From MGBC163016 sp964469815 (GTDB lineage Bacteria > Actinomycetota > Coriobacteriia > Coriobacteriales > Eggerthellaceae), in the NCBI GenBank assembly GCA_964469815.1, contig CAYXZC010000018.1, forward strand, positions 1-29,648: a DNA stretch of 29,648 nucleotides, in the 5' to 3' direction. Positions within the stretch are counted from its first letter, which is position 1. Each line of letters opens with the position of its first letter. This document shows, piece by piece, positions 1-9,011 of the stretch. Both the position numbers and the translations under genes were made by a program. The notes below the pieces were generated by a model, which was not told the origin of the DNA, made no database searches, and saw only the letters and a program-made list of their open reading frames with translations.

Positions 1-1051
1 CGCCCAGCTTCTCAAGCAGGCGCTTGCGGTTCACCTGGTAGGGGATTTCCTTCACGATGATCGAGCAACGGCCGTTCTTCTTTTCCTCGATCTCGCATTT
101 TGCCCGGATGGTGATGTTTCCGTGGCCGGTTTCGTATGCATCCAAGATACCCTTGCGACCCATGATCAGGCCTCCGGTCGGGAAGTCCGGTCCAGGGAGA
201 ACCTTCATCAGCTCTTCGGTGGTCACATCATCGTTGTCTAGCATCAAGCAGGTCGCATCGATGGTTTCACCGAGCGAATGCGGGGGGATGTTCGTGGCCA
301 TACCAACCGCGATGCCGTTCGACCCGTTCACGAGCAGGTTCGGGAAACGTGCCGGCAGAACCACTGGTTCCTGCAGCGACTCGTCATAGTTCGGCTGGAA
401 ATCCACGGTCTCTTTGTCGAGATCGCGCAGCAGTTCCATGGCGGGTTTGTCCAAACGCGCCTCGGTATAACGCATGGCTGCAGCCGAGTCGCCATCGATC
501 GAACCGAAGTTGCCATGGCCATCGATAAGCGGAAGTCGCATCGAGAACGGCTGCGCCAAACGGACCATCGTATCGTAGACCGCAACATCTCCATGCGGGT
601 GATACTTGCCGATAACATCGCCGACAGTACGCGCGGATTTCATATGCGGCTTCGAAGGCAGGTATCCTGATTCGTTCATCGCATAGAGAATGCGCCTGTG
701 AACAGGCTTTAGTCCATCGCGAACATCCGGAAGCGCACGCGCGACGATAACGCTCATGGAATACTCGAGGAAGGACTGCTGCATTTCCCGACCAAGCTCA
801 GCCGGAATGATGGTGGAATCGTCGGCCGATTCCATATCGAGCGTCTCTTGTTTCTCTTGCGCTGGCGTTAATCCATCGATGCCATCGTCGTCAGCATCAT
901 CCGTGTTATCAGGATCGTCGTCTGTTTCATCATCGGAAAGCGCGATCTCACCTGTTTCGTCGATATCCACTTCGACACCTGCGCTGAAATGGATATCCGT
1001 CTCTTCATCGAACATGTCGTTGAATTCTTCGTTGTTTTCGTTATCTGCCAT
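1..1051 (-). CDS. gyrA: DNA gyrase subunit A, 5' part (runs off the window)
   Basis: This is the N-terminal 350 codons of the breakage-reunion subunit of DNA gyrase, which partners with GyrB to supercoil DNA. The core begins at about residue 81 (IIPAELGREM) and continues through SMSVIVARALPDVRDGLKPV, the quinolone-resistance region around HPHGDVAVYD (residues 151-160) and NFGSIDGDSAAAMRYTEARL with the catalytic Tyr at about 195. The ATG at 1051 is preceded by GAGTGAGGAT and lies 41 nt after the gyrB stop, so the two are probably cotranscribed. Two oddities: an acidic extension of about 80 residues rich in D and E precedes the core, where E. coli GyrA has only a few residues; and the residue matching E. 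coli Ser83 is Val156. ParC is an alternative family member, but the position next to gyrB at the origin favours GyrA. Confidence 0.96.
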   Translation of the reverse strand, partial: MADNENNEEFNDMFDEETDIHFSAGVEVDIDETGEIALSDDETDDDPDNTDDADDDGIDGLTPAQEKQETLDMESADDSTIIPAELGREMQQSFLEYSMSVIVARALPDVRDGLKPVHRRILYAMNESGYLPSKPHMKSARTVGDVIGKYHPHGDVAVYDTMVRLAQPFSMRLPLIDGHGNFGSIDGDSAAAMRYTEARLDKPAMELLRDLDKETVDFQPNYDESLQEPVVLPARFPNLLVNGSNGIAVGMATNIPPHSLGETIDATCLMLDNDDVTTEELMKVLPGPDFPTGGLIMGRKGILDAYETGHGNITIRAKCEIEEKKNGRCSIIVKEIPYQVNRKRLLEKLG

Positions 1052-1092
1052 TTGATCCTCACTCAATCCAGTCCCACAAAATCCCTAGATCA

Positions 1093-3033
1093 CTAGAAGT
1101 CCAGGAAGCGGACGTCCTTTGCATGTTCTTGGATGAAGCGTTTGCGCGGCTCCACCTGTTCGCCCATCAATTCGCTGACCACACGTTCAGCCGCAGCAGC
1201 ATCTTCTATCTCCACGCGGAGCATCATGCGATTTTCCGGTTCCATGGTTGTTTCCCAGAGCTGATCGGGATCCATCTCACCAAGACCTTTGTAGCGCTGC
1301 ACGTCGTATTTATCGGATCCGCCCATTTCGGCAAGGGTTGCCGAAAGCGCCTGTTCATCATAGATGTACTTCTCGATCTTGGTCGAGCGGGAATTCTTCT
1401 TCTTAATGCCGAAGATCGGCGGTTGCGCGATGTAAATATAACCACGCGCAATGAGCTCGGGCATGTAACGATAGAAGAATGTGAGCAACAGGCAACGGAT
1501 ATGAGCGCCGTCAACATCGGCATCGGTCATGATGACGATGCGATGGTAGCGCGCTTTGTCGGCGTCGAAATCCTCGCCGATGTTCGTGCCGATAGCAGTG
1601 ATCAGCGAAGAGATGGTCTCGGATGAAAGCGAGCGGTGAAGACCCGCGCGCTCAACATTGAGGATCTTTCCGCGAAGTGGAAGGATCGCCTGGAATTTAC
1701 GATCGCGCGCCTGCTTCGCTGAACCACCTGCAGAATCGCCCTCTACGATGAATATCTCTGAGAGCGACGCGTCTTTCGAAGAGCAATCGGCAAGCTTGCC
1801 TGGCAAAGCGAACGACTCCAGAACACCCTTGCGACGTGTTGCTTCGCGAGCTTTGCGTGCAGCCTCGCGAGCCTTCAGCGCTTGGGATGCTTTGCTGATG
1901 ATCCTTTTTGCCGGCGTAGGATTTTCCTCAAGATACTCGCCTAAACCCTGAGCGACAGCATTTTGCACCAACCCACGCATTTCCGTGTTGCCGAGTTTGG
2001 TCTTCGTCTGGCCTTCGAACTGCGGATCGTGAAGCTTGACCGAGATGACCGCCGCCAAACCTTCGCGCGCATCTTCGCCTGAGAGATTCGAATCCTTTTC
2101 CTTCAACAGGCCTTTTCCACGAGCATAATCATTAAGCGATTTCGTGAGCGCATGCTTGAATCCATCAAGATGCGTGCCGCCTTCTGTCGTGTTGATGTTA
2201 TTCGCAAACGCCATGATGGTCGATGTGTAGGAATTCGACCACTGAAGAGCCACTTCCACTTCACCATCGGCGTTCTCGGCTTCGAAGTAGATGGGCTTGT
2301 TGAGCGTTTCTTTCCCATCGTTGAGGTATTTCACGAAATCGACGATGCCGCCTTGCGCCTGGAACACCTCTGTACGGGGCTTGCCATCCTCGCCCGGAGT
2401 GCGCTCATCGTGAAGGATGATCTTCAGGTTCTTGTTGAGGAACGACATCTCGCGGAATCGAGCGGCAAGTGTGTTGTAATCGAACACGGTCGTTTCCGTG
2501 AAGATCTCAGGATCGGGCCAGAATGTGACTTTCGTTCCGGTGTGCTTTGCCTTCCCGATCTTGTGAAGCTTCGTTTTCGTCACGCCGCGCTCGAAATCGA
2601 TCTCGAACTCTTCGCCATCGCGGCAAACATCAACAACCGTCTTCGTTGAAAGCGCATTCACTACAGAAACACCAACGCCGTGAAGACCGCCGGAAACCTT
2701 GTAGCCTTCGCCACCGAATTTACCACCCGCGTGAAGAATCGTAAGAACAACCTCGACAGTAGGGATCTTCTCCTTCGGATGCTTCTCAACAGGAATGCCT
2801 CGGCCGTTGTCGGTTACAGTGATCGAATTATCCTCGTGGATCGTAACTTCGATGGTGTCACAATAACCGGCAAGAGCTTCGTCAACCGAATTATCGACAA
2901 CCTCGTAAACCAAATGGTGCAAACCTCGCGGTCCGGTAGAACCAATATACATTCCGGGGCGGATGCGCACGGCCTCCAAACCTTCCAGAACGCGGATATC
3001 TTCCGCACCATAATTACCTGACTTAGATGCCAT
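1093..3033 (-). CDS. gyrB: DNA gyrase subunit B
   Basis: ATPase subunit of DNA gyrase. GHKL ATPase domain: EVVDNSVDEALAG (catalytic Glu44, Mg-binding Asn48), DNGRGIPV near 75-82 and the glycine-rich lid GGLHGVGVSVVNAL near 115-128. The QTK loop that contacts ATP is at about 342-344. TOPRIM domain: EGDSAGG at 431-437 and DADVDG at 504-509, both metal-binding acidic motifs, then QRYKGLGEMDPDQLWETTM near the end. The length of 646 residues matches the short gyrases of Gram-positive bacteria (E. coli 804). The ATG is preceded by AAGGGGA at good spacing. A promoter with an extended -10 lies about 90 nt upstream, and gyrA follows 41 nt downstream. Confidence 0.98.
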   Translation of the reverse strand: MASKSGNYGAEDIRVLEGLEAVRIRPGMYIGSTGPRGLHHLVYEVVDNSVDEALAGYCDTIEVTIHEDNSITVTDNGRGIPVEKHPKEKIPTVEVVLTILHAGGKFGGEGYKVSGGLHGVGVSVVNALSTKTVVDVCRDGEEFEIDFERGVTKTKLHKIGKAKHTGTKVTFWPDPEIFTETTVFDYNTLAARFREMSFLNKNLKIILHDERTPGEDGKPRTEVFQAQGGIVDFVKYLNDGKETLNKPIYFEAENADGEVEVALQWSNSYTSTIMAFANNINTTEGGTHLDGFKHALTKSLNDYARGKGLLKEKDSNLSGEDAREGLAAVISVKLHDPQFEGQTKTKLGNTEMRGLVQNAVAQGLGEYLEENPTPAKRIISKASQALKAREAARKAREATRRKGVLESFALPGKLADCSSKDASLSEIFIVEGDSAGGSAKQARDRKFQAILPLRGKILNVERAGLHRSLSSETISSLITAIGTNIGEDFDADKARYHRIVIMTDADVDGAHIRCLLLTFFYRYMPELIARGYIYIAQPPIFGIKKKNSRSTKIEKYIYDEQALSATLAEMGGSDKYDVQRYKGLGEMDPDQLWETTMEPENRMMLRVEIEDAAAAERVVSELMGEQVEPRKRFIQEHAKDVRFLDF

Positions 3034-3124
3034 ACTTTCCCCTTACTGTGTTTATCCCGTATATTGAGGTTTTATTCGATTTTTGGATTGGATTTTGCTC
3101 TGAATTTGCAATAACCTGAGGTGA

Positions 3125-3154
3125 ATTTTACCATACAAATATACGATTTTTCAA
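3125..3154 (-). promoter_or_regulatory. Promoter for gyrBA
   Basis: On the minus strand TTGAAA (3149-3154), an 18-nt spacer and TAAAAT (3125-3130) preceded by TG-G, an extended -10. It would start RNA near 3118 and give a leader of about 85 nt before gyrB. This suggests gyrB has its own promoter apart from dnaN-recF. Confidence 0.6.
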
Positions 3155-3309
3155 TTTGCTCGCGTTAAATGGCATCATATGAGCCGTTTTAAGGTATGGT
3201 TTGCAGTTCTTTTGTATAGATACTCGAGTTGATTGATAATAGGTGCTTATTTAAGAGTTTTTTCAGGGAACTTGTTAACCACAAGATATTGTGGGTGAAG
3301 AGTGAGATT

Positions 3310-3336
3310 GTGAGATTAGGACGTTCCTAAACTCAC
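3310..3336 (-). terminator. Hairpin just after recF, possible terminator
   Basis: GTGAG-A-TTAGGA, loop CGT, TCCTAA-A-CTCAC: a 5-bp and a 6-bp helix separated by one A/A mismatch, starting 11 nt after the recF stop. There is no clear U-run after it on the minus strand, so it may be an mRNA-end structure rather than a strong intrinsic terminator. A smaller hairpin (CCACAA, loop GATA, TTGTGG; 3279-3294) follows. Confidence 0.4.
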
Positions 3337-3347
3337 GCTCCTATACG

Positions 3348-4481
3348 CTACGAGGTTCTTGGAATCCGGATGATATTCGCCCGATCGAGGATGCTTCGAT
3401 CGAAGTATTCGATGTTCGCAGTCGTGATGAATGTCTGGATGTCATCCGATAAAAATCTAACGAGGGCTTTGCGCCGAACCTTATCAAGTTCACTCATAAC
3501 ATCATCAAGCAGAAGTATCGGTAATTGCCCCGTCATGTTCTCGATCAACTGCGCCTCGGCAAGCTTCCATGTTAAAACGGTCGACCTTTGTTGTCCCTGA
3601 CTTGCGAATATCGAAGAATTCATCCCGTCTATATAAAGTTCGATGTGGTCATGATGCGCCCCGACCAAGGTTCTTTTTCTTGCTACCTCATCGTTGCGGA
3701 CATTGCTCAGCGCGAATGTTAACTTCTCAAGTGCATCTTCCTTCTTTATCTCATTCGATCGAAAGGTTTCTACTCCGCAGTCGCCTTCATCATTCGATCC
3801 GGTTTCCCAAGATGGGATATATCTCCCTGTAAGGATCTCATTCGATCCGGTTATCTCCGAATAAAGCGGTGTCATCCGTTCCAATAAGCGAGTGAAGAAT
3901 GCGCTCCTGTATGCAGTGAGTTGAGCGCCGACTTTTATGAGCAATTCGTCTACAGCCTCGATGAGCGCGATATCTGCTTCATCTTTCAAAAGCTTATTCT
4001 TATGACGAATAACCTTCTCAAAATCCTTCGTGATTTGATAATAATTCTTGTTCAGTTGAGAACCGAGGATATCAAGGGATCGACGCCGCTTTCCATGTGA
4101 ACCTTTCACAAGATCAAGATCATCCGGTGTAAAAGTTACTGATGGTATCAAACCCTTTAGATCGGAAATCTTCTTCGATTTGCCGTTGAGTTTATACAGC
4201 CGTTTTCCATTTTCCAACTGCATCTCTATATGAAGTTTTCTATTTCCGTCAGTAGTTTCGATATATATCTTGCCAAAATTTGATCCATTTTTAACCAGCT
4301 CATGTGAAGTAGCGCTTCTAAAAGATACCAACGATGTAAGAAGCCCTATTCCCTCTATGATGTTCGTTTTTCCAACGGCATTCGGACCGACGATTATGGA
4401 AAGATTCTCCAACTCAGATAGATCTAGCTTTTCATAGGATCGGAAATTATCAAAATGTATGTCTGTTATTTTCAGTGACAT
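3348..4481 (-). CDS. recF: DNA replication and repair protein RecF
   Basis: SMC-like ABC ATPase that loads RecA at single-strand gaps with RecO and RecR. Walker A GPNAVGKT is at 32-39, the ABC signature SQGQQRS at 294-300, and Walker B with D-loop LLLDDVMSELD at 323-333. The start MSLKITDIHFDNFRSY matches the family's first beta strand, and 377 residues is the usual length (about 360-380). The ATG at 4481 has only a weak ribosome site (TGGAAAC). It follows dnaN by 70 nt (to its stop) on the same strand in the standard dnaN-recF-gyrB-gyrA order. Codon use is more AT-rich than in gyrB and gyrA. Confidence 0.97.
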   Translation of the reverse strand: MSLKITDIHFDNFRSYEKLDLSELENLSIIVGPNAVGKTNIIEGIGLLTSLVSFRSATSHELVKNGSNFGKIYIETTDGNRKLHIEMQLENGKRLYKLNGKSKKISDLKGLIPSVTFTPDDLDLVKGSHGKRRRSLDILGSQLNKNYYQITKDFEKVIRHKNKLLKDEADIALIEAVDELLIKVGAQLTAYRSAFFTRLLERMTPLYSEITGSNEILTGRYIPSWETGSNDEGDCGVETFRSNEIKKEDALEKLTFALSNVRNDEVARKRTLVGAHHDHIELYIDGMNSSIFASQGQQRSTVLTWKLAEAQLIENMTGQLPILLLDDVMSELDKVRRKALVRFLSDDIQTFITTANIEYFDRSILDRANIIRIPRTS

Positions 4482-4551
4482 ATGTTTCCAACCCAGCTTG
4501 AACGACTGGCTTATATAGGTTGATTTGATCGAACCGACTGTTTCAAATCGG

Positions 4552-5649
4552 TTAGATTCTTACCGGCATTATGAGATACAGAAAATTCTCAGGCTCAAGA
4601 GCGCGGAAGATTCCCGGTTTCAGCGATGACTGAACTTCAAGATAAACCTTTTCGCCCTTCACTGCAGTAAGCCCGTCTATAACATACGATGAGTTGAAAG
4701 CGATTTCGGTATCTTCACCCTCTATTTCGCAGACAAGTGTTTCTTGTACCGAACCCACATCCGGGGAAGTAACCGTGATCTGCATCGTTTGGGATGCGAT
4801 ATTCAGATCGAATTTCATCGGTGCAGTGGACGAGCTCAATAATGAAGCACGCTTCACGCTCGATATCAATTCTGAAAGATCGATGGTTGCTCGAGTGGTG
4901 TATTCACTCGGGATCAGCTGCTTGTAGTTCGGATAATTTCCTTCGATACGGCGGTTGATGAAGACTACATTCTGATAATTCACAACGATCTGGTTTTCTG
5001 CCAACGCAATGGTTAGATCATCATCCGATGAGGATAAACCTGCTATCTCATTCAGGAAGTTGCCTGCTATAACGCATTGGAATTCATCGACTGATGGATT
5101 ATCCATCGGTATCTCGGTCAACGCAAGTCGATAAGAATCAGTTGCGACCATCCTTAGTTTTCCCTCATCGAATGTTATGAGAACACCAGTTAGGATCGCG
5201 CGGCTTTCATCTCTGGAGACGACGCGGGACACTTTTTTCACCATCGAGGCGAATTTATCAAATGGGATGGCGATGTTTTGAGAAGTCTCAACTTTTGGAA
5301 AGCCTGGAAAATCCTCGTAATTTAAAGTATGAACCGAGAAAGTTGAATTATCACAGGTTATCTTAGCTTCTCCATCATCGGATTGGATATGGATAGCTGC
5401 ATCCGGAAGATTCTTGATGATATCTGTGAAAAGCTTTCCCGGGACAACTGTCTTTCCTTCTTCTTCGATAAGCGCATCCACAGTGTATTGAATGGATAAT
5501 TCAAGGTCAGTGGATTGAAGGATGACTTTCTCTTGTTGAACATCAAGAAGGATCCCTGATAGAACCGGTAAAGTCGATCTAGTTGAAACGCCTTTTTGAA
5601 CCGTGGTCAAGGCATTTTGCAATTCGGTTTTATTGATGCTGAATTTCAA
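4552..5649 (-). CDS. dnaN: DNA polymerase III beta sliding clamp
   Basis: Processivity clamp; a ring dimer that tethers replicative polymerase to DNA. Three clamp domains are recognisable from the start (KFSINKTELQNALTTVQKG), the domain 2 stretch with SRDESRAILTGVLI, and the C-terminal FLYLIMPVRI that ends typical clamps. I place the start at TTG 5649 rather than ATG 5682: AAAGGTGG sits six nt before TTG, and the resulting 365 residues with KFSI at the N-terminus match the family (about 366), whereas the ATG adds 11 unconserved residues. First gene of the leftward dnaN-recF-gyrB-gyrA arm, adjacent to the presumed origin. Confidence 0.97.
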   Translation of the reverse strand: MKFSINKTELQNALTTVQKGVSTRSTLPVLSGILLDVQQEKVILQSTDLELSIQYTVDALIEEEGKTVVPGKLFTDIIKNLPDAAIHIQSDDGEAKITCDNSTFSVHTLNYEDFPGFPKVETSQNIAIPFDKFASMVKKVSRVVSRDESRAILTGVLITFDEGKLRMVATDSYRLALTEIPMDNPSVDEFQCVIAGNFLNEIAGLSSSDDDLTIALAENQIVVNYQNVVFINRRIEGNYPNYKQLIPSEYTTRATIDLSELISSVKRASLLSSSTAPMKFDLNIASQTMQITVTSPDVGSVQETLVCEIEGEDTEIAFNSSYVIDGLTAVKGEKVYLEVQSSLKPGIFRALEPENFLYLIMPVRI

Positions 5650-5723
5650 AGTAATACCACCTTTATTCAGGTTTTCGATCATGAATAATATGCTCTTTGA
5701 TCTTAGTTTGTTGAACAGGCTAC

Positions 5724-5729
5724 ATTATA
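5724..5729 (-). promoter_or_regulatory. Candidate -10 element for dnaN
   Basis: A perfect TATAAT on the minus strand, about 75 nt before the chosen dnaN start. No convincing -35 stands at 16-18 nt, so this is only a candidate. Confidence 0.35.
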
Positions 5730-5890
5730 GTTGATATGAAGATGTTAGGTTGAATCATAGATATCTTCATCATTGAAATCTAATGTTCTTCGGTTTTCAA
5801 ATTCAGCTTTTTCGGATAGGTGAATTATGCTGAATTTTTATGAATTCTATCTTGGTTTTCACTTTTTTCCATCATGGTTATCAAATTGGT

Positions 5891-5908
5891 TGTGGAAAAT
5901 GTTGAAAA
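5891..5908 (-). promoter_or_regulatory. Two abutting DnaA-box-like sites
   Basis: TGTGGAAAA and TGTTGAAAA head to tail, complementary to TTTTCCACA and TTTTCAACA. The first is one mismatch from the TTATCCACA consensus, the second two. Confidence 0.5.
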
Positions 5909-6243
5909 CTTTGGGATCGTATTTTTCATTTCAAGAAAAATGCCTGATTTTACGGGAATTTCACGCATGGTTTTATGATCTTGCTATTGTTTATTTCTTA
6001 TCGGATGAATAACCGTTGGTAGTAAAAAATAACTATTACACTGGGGTTTTATTGATTTATTATAAAAAACGAACATATCTTCGTATATTTGTTTGGAAAA
6101 CAATCATTTATCTATTTCATCCATAAAATCTTCAAACCCTCTTACTGGGAATACTTAAAATGGTTAAATGTCAAGCATTATTTTCAAAAGTTTTTAACAT
6201 CGAGGTTAATGGTTATCTGTTCTCTTTCATATTCATTCCAAAG

Positions 6244-6275
6244 TTTTCCACATTTTCTGAATAATTTGTTGATAA
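6244..6275 (+). promoter_or_regulatory. Pair of inverted DnaA-box-like sites
   Basis: TTTTCCACA at 6244-6252 and, in opposite orientation, TGTTGATAA at 6267-6275; each is one base from consensus. Confidence 0.5.
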
Positions 6276-6372
6276 CTATGTTTTAGGTCGATTTTTTTCG
6301 TATTTTCATTCATCTTTTCACTTTGTTCATATACTCTCTGTTTAGAAGGCGTATTTCATTTATGTAGAACAT

Positions 6373-7254
6373 TTGCAAGAATGGTTGCAGATTTTGAAAG
6401 GATCCAAACTGACCACTGAGGTTAGAAATATCGATTATTCCTATGTATCATCCCCTGCGCGAATAGCGCTCTATGATGATATGTTGAGCTCGCCACGAAT
6501 AATAGATATATCACCGGCGGAGACAGGTGAATTCATAGGCACTCTTTCAGCTGAGATATACAACCAAGCTCAACAATTAGGTGGTTCGATTCCTTATACG
6601 GTCATCTCTCAAGTAACTGAGAATTTCATACATGCTGCATTCAAAGAAATGGTCATCTCGATCTTTGATAGTGGGAATACTATAAGGTTCACCGATCAAG
6701 GCCCTGGGATAAGCGATAAGGAAAAAGCTCAACAACCGGGATATTCATCAGCAACCCGTGAGATGAAAAACTACATCAACGGTGTTGGATCCGGACTTCC
6801 TATAGTTCGTGAGTATTTGGAAACCAAGCATGGAACCATCCATATTGAGGATAACCTGAATTCAGGGGCGGTAGTCACAATAAGTTTGGTGGAAGAAAAG
6901 CCTGTTGAGGATAATGATTTTGTTGTACAACATTTTCATGATGATAAACGGATGACCGAACCTTTACCTTACGATCCTATTGCTTCTTATAAGGATCCTT
7001 ACAAAGGATCGATCGACTCCAACCGATCCCTTCAACTCATCGTTTCAAGCCTTTCAAAACGAGAAGTCTCAATAATCTATCTCTTTAAGAATAATGACGT
7101 TTGGGGAATCACTGATATTTCAAAAGAGACCGGAATTCCCGCCTCGAGCACAAGTAACCTTCTATCAAAGCTTGAGCAGATGGGAATATTGATAAAAGTT
7201 GGAAAGAAACGCGCACTTACAGACTTAGGTGAAAGCCTTCTTGATTTCCTGTGA
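6373..7254 (+). CDS. GHKL-type ATP-binding protein with C-terminal winged helix
   Basis: I do not recognise a named gene. Residues about 40-175 form a histidine-kinase-like/anti-sigma-type ATPase fold: ENFIHAAF at the N-box position, DQGPGI as G1 box, GVGSGLPIV as G2 box, ending in GAVVTISLV. Residues about 225-293 read as a winged helix (LSKREVSIIYLFK, then ITDISKETGIPASSTSNLLS, a MarR/ArsR-like pattern). No phospho-acceptor domain, membrane segment or signal peptide is visible. The N-box Asn that normally helps bind Mg-ATP is His here. The TTG at 6373 has no ribosome site; AGAAGG at 6344-6349 stands 8 nt before an in-frame ATT (6358), a possible rare start. It lies between candidate DnaA-box clusters and 173 nt upstream of dnaA, so a regulatory role in initiation or dnaA expression is possible but unproven. 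Confidence 0.85.
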   Translation: MQEWLQILKGSKLTTEVRNIDYSYVSSPARIALYDDMLSSPRIIDISPAETGEFIGTLSAEIYNQAQQLGGSIPYTVISQVTENFIHAAFKEMVISIFDSGNTIRFTDQGPGISDKEKAQQPGYSSATREMKNYINGVGSGLPIVREYLETKHGTIHIEDNLNSGAVVTISLVEEKPVEDNDFVVQHFHDDKRMTEPLPYDPIASYKDPYKGSIDSNRSLQLIVSSLSKREVSIIYLFKNNDVWGITDISKETGIPASSTSNLLSKLEQMGILIKVGKKRALTDLGESLLDFL

Positions 7255-7263
7255 TCGATTTTC

Positions 7264-7272
7264 TTATCCACG
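7264..7272 (+). promoter_or_regulatory. DnaA box upstream of dnaA
   Basis: TTATCCACG, one base from the TTATCCACA consensus, ten nt after the stop of the ATPase gene and about 155 nt before dnaA. It could serve as the right part of a two-part origin or in dnaA autoregulation. Confidence 0.6.
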
Positions 7273-7427
7273 CGATCAATTCGATCCATCATTTTTTTAT
7301 CAAAACATAGGTTGATCCTGATCATGGTTCTAGATGATAAGAATATGATAAATGTGTTATCTTGTATGAATTCACTGCTACTTAAACGCACCACTTCTAT
7401 TGTTTTTTAAGGATTAGGGATAATTCA

Positions 7428-8975
7428 ATGCCTGGTGATAATCTCCGCGAAAAATGGAATGAAGTTTGTGAGAGAGTAGCTTCTTACAATGAAGTGGACA
7501 CTTCCCAGTTCAACGCCTTGAATGATCGCCTTGAAATACAGGCTATGAGCGATGGATTTCTTCTTTTGACCACTGAGAATGGATTTTTGAAGAAATGGGC
7601 AGAAAGGGATTTTCTAGATCCAATTAAGAAAGCGTTGAATGAGATCTATCAGATTCCTTTTACGGTCATGATCGAGATCGATGAAGTTTCAAGTTCTCCT
7701 GATGCGTCATCGTTAGGCGATAGACCGAATTTTAATCGGAATCAAACTGCTTTAGATAACAATCTTAATCAAAATATGAACCGATCTGCCGTAAATCTTG
7801 CAGATTCTCAACCTAAAATTGATGTAAATCCAATACAAACGCAGAATATCAGCAATACAGAAATTGAAAAGAATCAGATAGATTCATCTGATAATGGTTT
7901 AAATAATTCAACGAATGACCAGATAGTCAATACTTCGACTTTTGCTAACTTCGTCATCGGTGAATCGAATAAGCTTGCTTATTCGATGGCAGTTCAAGTT
8001 TCAGAATTGCCGGGAAGAACAGCTTTGAATCCTTTATTCATCTATGGAAGAAGTGGTCTTGGGAAAACCCATTTGATGAGAGCGATTCAAAACTACATCA
8101 ATGAAACCCAACCGAATCTACGCACTATCTATGTTGATTCTGAAGAGATGATCAGCGGTTACACGAATGCGGTAGCCGAACATGATCGTGAAAAATCAAG
8201 TTACAAGAACTTTAAGACTTTTTATGAGAATGCAGATGTTCTATTGATCGACGATATTCAATTCTTACAAGGTAAGAGTCAAACTTTGAATATCGTATTC
8301 CAAATCTTGAATAAGTTGATCAACCAGGGAAAACAGATAGTCTTATCTGCTGATAGATCCCCGAAGAATATTGACATCGAAGAGCGTTACAGCTCTCGAT
8401 TCATACAAGGTGGAACTGTTGATATCCAACCTCCCGAGATCGAAACTAAACTCGCGATCGTGAAAAGCTATATAAATGAATATAGGGCGATGGAGGGAAA
8501 TAACGAGCTGAATATTTCCGAAGATATCCAAATGTATATAGCGGAGAATTCAGGATCTAATATTCGTGAATTAAAAGGTGCTGTAACCATCCTTATTTAC
8601 CATATCAATCTGTCAGAAAACCATAATGTGAGCATCTCAGAAGTTAAGTCCCTGCTCGAGAATCATTTTTCTGGAAGCTTATCTAAGAATCTTGGAGTTG
8701 AGGATATACAAAAAGAGGTCGAGGATTATTACCGCATTAAACATGCGGATATGATGGGAACATCCAGATCTCATCAGTTCGTATATCCACGTCAGATTGC
8801 AATGTATCTTTGCAGACAACTCCTTGATATCCCTTATAACGACATAGCTAAGAAATTTAAAAAGGATCATTCTACTGTGATCCACTCCGTCACTAAGATA
8901 GAGAACACTCTTCTTGAGAACAGGGATGTGCAAGAAGAGATAGAAACTCTTAAGAAGATAATCAAGGATCTTTAA
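7428..8975 (+). CDS. dnaA: Chromosomal replication initiator DnaA
   Basis: AAA+ protein that binds DnaA boxes and melts oriC. Domain I (about 1-85) is the short N-terminal interaction domain; 90-170 is an N/Q/S-rich linker (domain II). Domain III: FANFVIGESNKLAY, Walker A GRSGLGKTH at 207-215, Walker B VLLIDD at 271-276, sensor I IVLSADR, and the arginine finger in SSRF at about 321-324. Domain IV: PRQIAMYLCRQLLDIPYNDI and the DNA-binding signature DHSTVIHSV at 481-489. Length 515 is typical. Small deviations are common: GR where GG precedes the P-loop is usual, and YSSRF for LRSRF. The ATG is preceded by AGGATTAGGGAT. It is divergent from dnaN, unlike the usual dnaA-dnaN operon. Confidence 0.97.
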   Translation: MPGDNLREKWNEVCERVASYNEVDTSQFNALNDRLEIQAMSDGFLLLTTENGFLKKWAERDFLDPIKKALNEIYQIPFTVMIEIDEVSSSPDASSLGDRPNFNRNQTALDNNLNQNMNRSAVNLADSQPKIDVNPIQTQNISNTEIEKNQIDSSDNGLNNSTNDQIVNTSTFANFVIGESNKLAYSMAVQVSELPGRTALNPLFIYGRSGLGKTHLMRAIQNYINETQPNLRTIYVDSEEMISGYTNAVAEHDREKSSYKNFKTFYENADVLLIDDIQFLQGKSQTLNIVFQILNKLINQGKQIVLSADRSPKNIDIEERYSSRFIQGGTVDIQPPEIETKLAIVKSYINEYRAMEGNNELNISEDIQMYIAENSGSNIRELKGAVTILIYHINLSENHNVSISEVKSLLENHFSGSLSKNLGVEDIQKEVEDYYRIKHADMMGTSRSHQFVYPRQIAMYLCRQLLDIPYNDIAKKFKKDHSTVIHSVTKIENTLLENRDVQEEIETLKKIIKDL

Positions 8976-9011
8976 TAAAGTATCTGTTAACTCATTCTGG
9001 ATGTATTGTAT

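Larger units (their letters stand above)
5683..6372. other. oriC: Probable chromosomal replication origin, left part
   Basis: A very AT-rich gene-free gap where the leftward dnaN arm and the rightward dnaA arm diverge. DnaA-box-like 9-mers are TGTGGAAAA (5891-5899) with TGTTGAAAA directly abutting (5900-5908), TTTTCCACA (6244-6252) and TGTTGATAA (6267-6275); these differ from TTATCCACA or its complement by one or two bases. T-rich and A-rich runs near 6050-6075 and 6290-6310 could unwind. Two small ORFs here look accidental. Inference rests on gene divergence, base composition and boxes; GC skew was not computed. Confidence 0.7.

Noticed and set aside
5827..6286. Two small ORFs (61 and 65 codons) in the dnaN-ATPase gap
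   Set aside because: F/W/K/N-rich translations of AT-rich DNA, no ribosome site and no recognisable pattern; they overlap the DnaA-box-like sites.
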